From Sabethes cyaneus (lineage: Eukaryota > Arthropoda > Insecta > Diptera > Culicidae): DNA of 64,000 nt. The notes beneath the pieces are model-generated. The model saw only the letters and a list, made by a program, of their open reading frames with translations. It searched no databases and was not told the origin of the DNA. This document shows positions 56,850 to 64,000 of this stretch, one piece after another (the first letter of the stretch is position 1; each line of letters begins with the position of its first letter). Location of the stretch: NCBI RefSeq assembly GCF_943734655.1, contig NC_071355.1, positions 79,001,449 through 79,065,448 of the forward strand, given 5' to 3'. Both the position numbers and the translations under genes were made by a program.

Positions 56850-57148
56850 CGTCGGTAACCTCGAAAAAGTGGCGATCTTCTATCAAATCGTGTTCGATTT
56901 GTGATCTCCCTTTGGATGGGTGATCTCCAGATGTACCGATGCTGGAAAAAATACTACGTTTCATGTTTTTGAAGATTTAGCCCATTTTTGTTTATTTTCT
57001 GGTGTGCCCTGAATCGTCGAATCCCCACCACCGTCCATGAATTTCTCATTCTATCCCCGATGATGATCTTAACATCGCGTCTTGGACAGCAGTCGTATTC
57101 ACGTTCCAATTGCGCGTAAAGTTCGGGTTTCCCGTCATCGGTACTGAC
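56850..57148 (-). mobile_element. RTE endonuclease-domain fragment
   Basis: The minus strand encodes EYDCCPRRDVKIIIGD near 57055-57105, the AP-endonuclease block of RTE elements. Stops occur on both sides. Head to head with the next fragment. Confidence 0.7.
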
Positions 57149-58650
57149 ATATGTAGGAACGAGAGAGGGAATCTAATTACAAACGTGCGCTAGGTGGTCG
57201 ACAGTTGGAAGCAGTTCTTCGATGATCACCTCAATGGCGAGGTTGCAGAAGGAGGCGGAATGGAAGTTAACTTACTGCCCATGGAAGATAGTAATTTCGC
57301 TGCACCTGATCTCCAAGAAATCAAATGAGAAATCGGGTTGCTGAAGACCAACAAAGTCCCTGGTAAGGTCCGTTCACCGGCAGAGCTTTGTAAACATGAC
57401 CGAGAAACGCTGACTTTATATTGAGTTGTTTCCAAGATTTAGGAGAATGAGAACCTACCGGAGAAATGGATGAAAGGTGTGGTTTGTCTCATCTACAATA
57501 AGGGTAATCGACTCAACTGCTGCAACTATTGCGACATAACTATCAAGGTACTCTGCCAGATCCTATACGCCGGCTGTCGCCGATAGCACATGGTTTCGTA
57601 GGGAATTACCAGGCTGGCTCGCGCAACTGCGTACCATATTATTTCCATCCGACAGATCTTACAGAAATGTAGTGAGTACAACGTACCCACGTTTCAAATC
57701 TTTATTGATACAGTCGATAGAGACCAGCTATGGCAGATAATAGATTAGCACGGTTTTCCGGATAAACTAACGCAACAGATCAGAGCTACTACATTGGATT
57801 GAGTGATATGCTTCGTGCGCATCTCGGGGACATGGTTTAAACAAAGCGACGACTTGTCCTGTAGGCTTCTCACGTTCGCTCGTGAGGAGGTGATCCAACG
57901 AGCGGGCACTGAAGCGAGTGGCACAATTTACACCAAGGGTAGCCAAGTCCTAGGCTTTGCAGATGACTTTGATATCATAACCAGAAGCTTTGCGACGGTG
58001 AAGACAATCTTCGCCTGACTGAAAGTGGAGTCTAGAGGGATTGGGCTGAAAATAAATTCGTCGAAGACCAAAGGGACATGAAAGGAAGAGGCTTAAAGGA
58101 AACAAACGCGTGCCTTCTACGGACAGTAACCGTTAACGGCGACGAACTAGAAGTTGTAGATGAGTTCGTGTATTTGGGATCCCTGGTGATCACAGGCAAC
58201 AACACTAGTAAGGAGAAGCAGCGGCATATTCAAGCGGGAAATTTGGCGCCACCGTTGACAATGTACAAAAACCTTATTAAATCGGTAGTTCTTTAAGGAC
58301 TTGAAGACGTTACGCAGCTCATGGAAGACATACGCGCCCTTACCGTGTTCGAGCGGAAAGTGCTACGGATGAGGCGTATGAGTTACGAGCTACAGGCACT
58401 GCTTGAATAGGTTCCCATCGTACATTTGGCGAAAGTCGGTAGGCTACGGTTGGCCGGACACGTCATACAGATGCAAGGCAATAATGCGACGAAAATAGTT
58501 CTCTTCAACAAGCCCACCGACACCAGGAACAGGTGGGCTCAATGTGCAGGATGTCTCGACCAAGAATGTGATTTGAAACTTCTAAGACGACTGGAAAATT
58601 GGCGACGAGTGGCACAAGATCTTGTTGAATGAAGACGACTGCTTGAAACA
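57149..58650 (+). mobile_element. Decayed RTE fragment (RT to 3' region)
   Basis: From gacatatgtaggaacgagagagggaatc (as at 12013) through RT (the FADDFDII box at about 57955-57980), KGRGLKETNA and FVYLGSLV, to LRLAGHV and RRLENWRRVAQD. Many stops and deletions. Confidence 0.8.
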
Positions 58651-58988
58651 ACACGAGCCCGGCTCTATTCTCCTGACTACAACAACGATGACGTGAATTT
58701 TTTTAAGGCACCTTCTAGGCCCCTCCCAGCGAAATTTCCTAGTAACGCCAATGTCAGGCACAAGTTCATCGCCGATGGATGCATTATCAGAGAGACAGGC
58801 GAATAGTGTATGTTTATGAGGGATGTTCATCGATTCAAATGATCATTTTTTCGCGAATTCTCCAACCACTGCAGTGCAGTGGTTATAAGTTACATAAATG
58901 ATTCAAAATGAAAAATGCTCCTAGATAGGCTATAAAACCTTTTAGAAACAATTGAAAACATACCGACCTTTTCCTAATTTATAAGAAA
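58651..58988. other. Spacer before the third Helitron end
   Basis: No gene. A small ccactgcagtgcagtgg palindrome is at about 58866-58882. Confidence 0.4.
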
Positions 58989-59583
58989 CTAGCTGACCCG
59001 ACAAACTTCGTATTGCCACAAATTAACCTGTGTTGTACATAAATCATGAACCTCGGATGATCTTTGTCACAATCTCGAGTTTTGCAAGCCCCCCAGTGGG
59101 CGGCGCTTCCGACGGCGGGTCACCGGCAACACTCGCGACCGTCTCGTCTTGAATGATCTAGTGTTACTATAGATAGTTTTTGTGGTCTTGTATTGACTAA
59201 TGTTTTATGGAAGAGTCGCGAATTTCTCGAGTTCGATTAGTTTTTGAGTTTCGCAAAAATTTCTGTTTTATTTGTATGAGAGTCCATATCCCCCTACCAC
59301 AGGGGTGAGAGGTCTCTAACTATCGTAAAATAAATTCAAGACTCCAAAATCTCCCACATGCCAAATTTGGTTCCATTTGCTTGATTAGTTCTCAAGTTAT
59401 AAGGAAATTTGAATTTCATTTGTATGGGAGCTCCCCTCTTAAAAGGGGAAGGGGTCGTAATTCACCATAGAAAAAATTTCTGCCATCTAAAACTCCATTT
59501 GCTGGATTAGTTCTCGAGTTATGAGGAAATTTGTTTTTCATTTGTATAAGAGCCCCCCCCGCTCTTAAAGTGGGGAAATCCAT
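58989..59583 (-). mobile_element. Helitron-like element 3, 3' end and minisatellite units
   Basis: On the minus strand it ends in GGGTCAGCTAG|T and matches 49700-50348 of Helitron 1 closely, including the gacccgccgtcggaagcg stretch and two to three minisatellite units. The second LTR retrotransposon interrupts it at 59584. The rest lies beyond the window. Confidence 0.7.
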
Positions 59584-59829
59584 TGAAATATTCTTGGGAT
59601 ATGGCGGTTCGGTTTGGAGTAAGAATACTAGATGTGGTCCTCGTAACGTGTCGTTCTCGACTATATTGTACTGAAATACTTCTTCCTATGCTATGTGTCG
59701 TACGTTTTACGCTATGCGCTGTGTCAGCGTATAATTGTCACCGTTCGACGCGGTACAGTCCGTTTACGCTTATACAGCATAACCGATCCGCGTCGCGCTG
59801 AACCATTTCAATCATGAGCGTCCACCACA
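59584..59829 (-). repeat. 3' LTR of copy 2
   Basis: 246 bp. I see three differences from the copy 1 LTR: the terminal TGCA reads TTCA in element orientation, plus one substitution each near 59625 and 59680. Confidence 0.9.
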
Positions 59830-60007
59830 CGCCCTATTTACATTTTTTAAAAATTGTTATCTATAGTTAAGAATTTTTAAACTAAACAAGGAAATATGAA
59901 CTAGGATTTATATAATGCGTATTATTCCCATGTAATTTGAAAGAACTCATTATGAAACAATCGTCCACCACACGTCCTATTGTTTCAAATTATATGTATT
60001 ATTATTT

Positions 60008-63000
60008 TCATTCCTTATAACTTTTTATTCTATTTTTATGTATTATATCCTCTTTACCATTGATCTCTACCCTTATATTTGAGTCTATGTCCTCTACTAC
60101 TCTGTATGGACCTATAAATTTATTGTCCAATTTTTTACCTATTTCATTTTTAATTAGGACTAAGTCATCTTTGTTATAACATTTTGGTACAATGTTTAAG
60201 TTATTTTTCATTGTTCTTTTCATCTTGCTAGAAAGAAGGTTTTCTCTTATTTCTTGATGGCATACTTGTAACTTTAACGTCAATTGCTTGCTATAGTTGT
60301 CTATGTCATAAATAGGCACTGGATTATCATTTGTTAAATTTGAAGGCATGTTACTATTTTTTCCGAATACTAAATAAAAAGGTGTGTATCCAGTGTTAGT
60401 GTGAACGGTATTGTTATATGCGAATGTGTAAAATGGTATCCAATGTACCCAAGAAAATAATTTTTCGTTACAATAGATGCGTAAAAAGTTTCCTAAACAT
60501 TTGTGTGTGTTCTCCAAAGAACCTATAGTTTCATGATGGTAAGCTGTAGAATTTAGTTTTTGAATATTCAATAATTTGGCAATGGATGTAAACAAACTCG
60601 ACATAAACTCTGTTCCTCTATCCGACGCAATTCGTTGTGGAACACCATATTTTAAAATAACATGCTCCACGAATGCTTTAGCTACTGTCTCTGTTGACTT
60701 GTTAGGTATCGGTGTTGCGGTTATAAATTTTGTTAACTCGCATTGCGTTGTTAGTATATATTCGTATCCATTGGTAGGTATCAAAGGACCAACCAAATCT
60801 ACGTAGATTTTTTCAAATGCTGTGCTTGCTGTTGTCGTAATGATCATTGGAGTTTTTCCGCATCTTCCAACTTTTGATATCCGGCATTGCTTGCATTTTT
60901 TAATGAAATTCTCTACATCGCATTTCATGTTTTTCCAAAAATATCTTTTGCTTATAGTTGCAAGTGTGCGTCTAATACCCGCATGTCCCGCTGTCGGTAA
61001 TATATGGTAGTCGTTTAGTATTAAAAGCTTTGACCTTTCGTCTGTTACTTCTTCTATTTGCTCTCCGATTTTTATTAAAATTGGTAATGTTTTTACTGAT
61101 GATGGTCGACCATATATCTGTAGTTCTTCATATTTTTTAATGACGTCATATGTCTCCTTATTATTTTTGATGATAATATATTTTATATTATTAATTTTTG
61201 AATATTCCGCCACCTTCGACAACATTGCCCGTAGGTCAATTTGTGTCCTTTTGAGGGGAATTTCAATTACATCTGTGGAGATTTGCATGCTTTTTATGTT
61301 ATCTTTCATTACCATTTTAACGTATTTGTCTTGTTTAGACGAAGGTTGATCAGTCCTATCGTCATTCGCTTTTTCGCCTTTAAGTTTCGAAGCTCTGGTA
61401 ACGACTAGAACAGTTTTTCCATGAAGTGTTTTCAGGTCTTGAATCGAAATGCGTGACAACGCGTCCGCTATCACATTCTCGCTTCCTTTCCTGAAAGTTA
61501 CTTCAAAATCATATTCTTCTAAAGCTAACCTGAATTTTGTTAATCTGCTGGAGGGGTCAGCTAAAGTAAAAAGGTAAACTAATGGTCTATGGTCACTGTA
61601 GACTTCAAATCTTCTTCCATACAGGTATGGTCGAAAATGCTTGATAGCCCACACCATAGCCAATAACTCCTTTTCTATCGTACTGTAATTTGATTCGGCT
61701 TTATTCAGAGTCTTGCTGGCATATGCAACCGGTTTGCCGTTGCTATTAGATAGCACAGCACCAATCGCATATCCAGACGCATCCGTATGTAAGTTGAATT
61801 TGTTGGTCTCCGTTAGATCCGGGTAATCCAGTACTGGTGGATTTATAAAACATTGTTTTAAATTCTCGAATGAGTTGTGGCATTCGCTACTCCATTCAAA
61901 CTTTACACCCTTTCTGGTCAACTTGTTTAACGGTGTGCAAAGCCTAGCAAAGTCTTTTATGTGCTTCCGATAGTAATTTGCGAAAGCAACGAATCGCTTG
62001 ACTTCATCCGCAGTGGAAGGGATCGGCCATTTTTTCACTGCTTCGATTTTAGCAGGATCAGGCCTGATGCCTTCAGCAGATATGTAATGTCCCAGGTATA
62101 CTAAATTTTCTTGCAAAAAATTGCATTTTTCGGGGTTTAGTTTTAAATTTACCTCTCGCAATCTTCGGAAAACGTTCGAGAGATTTTTGTTATGCTCTTC
62201 TAGATTTCTACCAAATATGATGAGATCATCCAAATATACTAAACACTTCTCTCCATTAAGACCTGCCATCGCTATGGTCATTAGTCTTGAAAATGATGCT
62301 GGGCTTATTTTTAGTCCCATTGGAAGCCTTGTCATCTGATATTGTCCAGACGACGTCGAGAAAGCTGTTAGTGGCCTATCCTCTTGCTTCAAATTGCATT
62401 GGTAGTACCCTTGGGACAAGTCTAAATGCGAAAAGTACTTCGCTCCTGCCAATGAGTCTATGACCTCCTCTATATTTGGGAGTGGAAATGTATCGTTCTC
62501 AAGAACATTGTTAAGTTTCCGATAATCAACAACCAACCTCCATTTCTTTTTGTCATTCGCCGACTTTTTTGGCACTAGTAAAATTGGGCTATTCCATTCG
62601 GAACTAGTCTTTTCAATGACTCCATCTGACATCATCCTATCAATCTGGTCATTTATTTCCCTTTTTTGCGCCAGGGGAAGGCGATATTGTTTAGAAAATA
62701 TTGGAGTTGTGCCATCCTTTATTTTAATACTGGATGTGTACTTATCCGTTACTGTTAATTTATCGTCTTTCAAGCAAAACACATCAGCGTATTTTAAGCA
62801 TAGCCTCTGCATCTCTGCCTGATCTTGTTTTGTCAAATGTTTCAAGTTCAACTCATTTAAAAGTTTACTTGCTCTATTAGTATCGTATTTTGGCAGTTTA
62901 ATTTTTCCTACCACATTGTAATCCCTTAGATCCTTTGTTTCAATATTTTTTGTTTCAATGCAAATTTCCTTATTTGCTATATTAATAATTCTTACGGGTA

Positions 63001-63517
63001 ATTTCCCTTCTTTTGGAACTGATATTGAATTTGCTATGAAAACATGTGGCATTATTTCTTGTTGTAGTACCACACAAGTACCCGTCGCACCGGTATCAAC
63101 GTACCTTACCACCTCAGTACGAGCCGGTATAATGTAGCATGTTTCAGTTTTTGGTTGTTGCAATCTCATCTCCATACCCACAAAATCAACAATGGCTCCA
63201 AATTCTCTCAAAAAATCTGTGCCAATCAAGCCGTTAACTGCATCCGGCAAGCTCTCTATAATATTAAATTTAATGGGATATTCCACAGACTTGTACCCCA
63301 CAAAAGTGTCAACGGATCCCAGAGTACGGGTTACTCCGTTTACACCACTGATTTCTAATGTGTGTGAATTATTGATATTGATAAATTCGGGAAGACATCT
63401 TTTGTCCAGAATACAACAAGATGCTCCACTGTCAATTATGAGTTCTATTACTCTGCCAAATAATTTAAATTTTGCTCTGAGAGCCTTCTTCGCACTAAAA
63501 TTAACGAAAAAGATCGA
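60008..63517 (-). CDS. pol: Pol polyprotein of copy 2
   Basis: Same 1169-codon frame as copy 1, with no stop. Protein differences seen over the last 1097 residues are Val to Ala near the protease end and Gln to Arg in the integrase zinc-binding region (KQCRISK). All catalytic residues are kept: DSGA, YLDD, TDAS and D-D-35-E. No ATG at its head; it overlaps gag by 17 nt. Confidence 0.93.
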   Translation of the reverse strand, partial: SIFFVNFSAKKALRAKFKLFGRVIELIIDSGASCCILDKRCLPEFININNSHTLEISGVNGVTRTLGSVDTFVGYKSVEYPIKFNIIESLPDAVNGLIGTDFLREFGAIVDFVGMEMRLQQPKTETCYIIPARTEVVRYVDTGATGTCVVLQQEIMPHVFIANSISVPKEGKLPVRIINIANKEICIETKNIETKDLRDYNVVGKIKLPKYDTNRASKLLNELNLKHLTKQDQAEMQRLCLKYADVFCLKDDKLTVTDKYTSSIKIKDGTTPIFSKQYRLPLAQKREINDQIDRMMSDGVIEKTSSEWNSPILLVPKKSANDKKKWRLVVDYRKLNNVLENDTFPLPNIEEVIDSLAGAKYFSHLDLSQGYYQCNLKQEDRPLTAFSTSSGQYQMTRLPMGLKISPASFSRLMTIAMAGLNGEKCLVYLDDLIIFGRNLEEHNKNLSNVFRRLREVNLKLNPEKCNFLQENLVYLGHYISAEGIRPDPAKIEAVKKWPIPSTADEVKRFVAFANYYRKHIKDFARLCTPLNKLTRKGVKFEWSSECHNSFENLKQCFINPPVLDYPDLTETNKFNLHTDASGYAIGAVLSNSNGKPVAYASKTLNKAESNYSTIEKELLAMVWAIKHFRPYLYGRRFEVYSDHRPLVYLFTLADPSSRLTKFRLALEEYDFEVTFRKGSENVIADALSRISIQDLKTLHGKTVLVVTRASKLKGEKANDDRTDQPSSKQDKYVKMVMKDNIKSMQISTDVIEIPLKRTQIDLRAMLSKVAEYSKINNIKYIIIKNNKETYDVIKKYEELQIYGRPSSVKTLPILIKIGEQIEEVTDERSKLLILNDYHILPTAGHAGIRRTLATISKRYFWKNMKCDVENFIKKCKQCRISKVGRCGKTPMIITTTASTAFEKIYVDLVGPLIPTNGYEYILTTQCELTKFITATPIPNKSTETVAKAFVEHVILKYGVPQRIASDRGTEFMSSLFTSIAKLLNIQKLNSTAYHHETIGSLENTHKCLGNFLRIYCNEKLFSWVHWIPFYTFAYNNTVHTNTGYTPFYLVFGKNSNMPSNLTNDNPVPIYDIDNYSKQLTLKLQVCHQEIRENLLSSKMKRTMKNNLNIVPKCYNKDDLVLIKNEIGKKLDNKFIGPYRVVEDIDSNIRVEINGKEDIIHKNRIKSYKE

Positions 63518-64000
63518 TTAAATGTGCCTCTTCTACAGGTTGTTGTTGTTGCTGTTGTTGTGTTTGTTGTTGCTGTTGTTGTCGTTGCTGAGGTTCGGCC
63601 ATATGTGCCACATGTCCGTTGTTCCTCCCGCGACTGTTATTTCCTCGGTAGGTTTGGTTGGTTTGGTGGTTATTGTTATAACCATAGTTGTTATTGTGTT
63701 GTGTACCCCTACCACGGTACCTAGTGTTTCCTCGGTAACCACCACGACCTCTAGAGCTTCCTCGGCTTCTCCAATTATTTCGATCGTTGCCCCTATAGGG
63801 CGTTCTTCCTGATGTGCACCATAGTGCCATCATATTTTCTAAACTATTTTCAGTTTTTGGAGTACTTTGGCACTCCAACGCATCCGATATCGCTTTATTT
63901 AGCGATGTCGGATTCCGTGCTTTTACGAAAAATTGTGTTGAGGGATCTTTCAATCCCTCGACAAATGCCTGAACCGCTACAGGTTCGACAATATTTAGGG
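63501..64000 (-). CDS. gag: Gag-like protein of copy 2, C-terminal part
   Basis: The frame is open from the stop at 63501 to the end of the window, covering the last ~165 residues of gag including the RG-rich and Gln-rich tail. It is identical to copy 1 as far as I can see. The N-terminal part lies outside. Confidence 0.85.
   Translation of the reverse strand, partial: LNIVEPVAVQAFVEGLKDPSTQFFVKARNPTSLNKAISDALECQSTPKTENSLENMMALWCTSGRTPYRGNDRNNWRSRGSSRGRGGYRGNTRYRGRGTQHNNNYGYNNNHQTNQTYRGNNSRGRNNGHVAHMAEPQQRQQQQQQTQQQQQQQPVEEAHLIDLFR

Larger units (their letters stand above)
59584..64000 (-). mobile_element. Ty3/mdg1-like LTR retrotransposon, copy 2 (incomplete at the window end)
   Basis: Minus-strand copy of 2408-6824, collinear without net indels (position y corresponds to 66408 minus y in copy 1). 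Its 3' LTR, pol and the end of gag are in the window. The target duplicate next to the 3' LTR would be CCAT (59580-59583). Its 5' half and 5' LTR lie outside. Confidence 0.95.

Overview
This is eukaryotic DNA from a mosquito, most likely Aedes. The reasons are compact 61-69 bp introns with consensus splice sites in a CLIP-domain serine protease, a CYP4 cytochrome P450, kinesin-light-chain-derived genes of a kind known from Aedes, and a very dense load of nested transposons of dipteran types (RTE non-LTR, Ty3/mdg1-like LTR elements, Helitrons, hAT and Tc1/mariner MITEs, tRNA-derived SINEs, a DD37E mariner relic). The genus is inferred; no single sequence here proves it.

Layout. 1-7609: a 5'-truncated RTE element (minus strand, 13-bp target duplication) broken by a complete 6369-bp Ty3-type LTR retrotransposon with two identical 246-bp LTRs, a tRNA primer site, a small leader ORF, gag and pol. 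7610-15300: repeats, namely a 1.4-kb hAT element, a broken RTE copy, a hammerhead-like RNA motif and a long hairpin. 15691-17211: a four-exon CLIP-domain serine protease. 17217-28000: repeat-rich, gene-free DNA with RTE debris, SINEs, small TIR elements and a 1.86-kb TIR element with a clear empty site elsewhere in the window. 28000-38650: a family of three short kinesin-light-chain-like genes, one on the plus strand with an intron full of repeats and two intronless on the minus strand. The two minus-strand copies lie in a young tandem duplication of about 2.4 kb that also carries a small two-exon candidate gene. Clusters of TAGGTA/CAGGTA-type words lie upstream of all three, which suggests early zygotic transcription. 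39800-41500: TIR element and transposase debris. 41542-43062: a complete, intronless CYP4 P450 on the minus strand.

43417-51977: a pogo-like TIR element split by two consecutive Helitron-like elements. The first contains an apparently uninterrupted 3.8-kb (TCTG)n array and a ~143-bp minisatellite. The second ends in a recognisable remnant of the Helitron helicase. 52000-58650: an 8-bp-TSD MITE, a decayed DD37E mariner transposase, tandem duplications, another TIR element and RTE fragments. 58989-64000: a third Helitron end (minus strand) carrying a second copy of the LTR retrotransposon, which runs off the window and is collinear base for base with copy 1.

The confident host genes are the CLIP protease, the P450 and the KLC-like genes; the small two-exon gene is a candidate. 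Almost everything else is mobile DNA. Several insertions can be delimited exactly by target-site duplications, which allows a relative order of events to be read directly.
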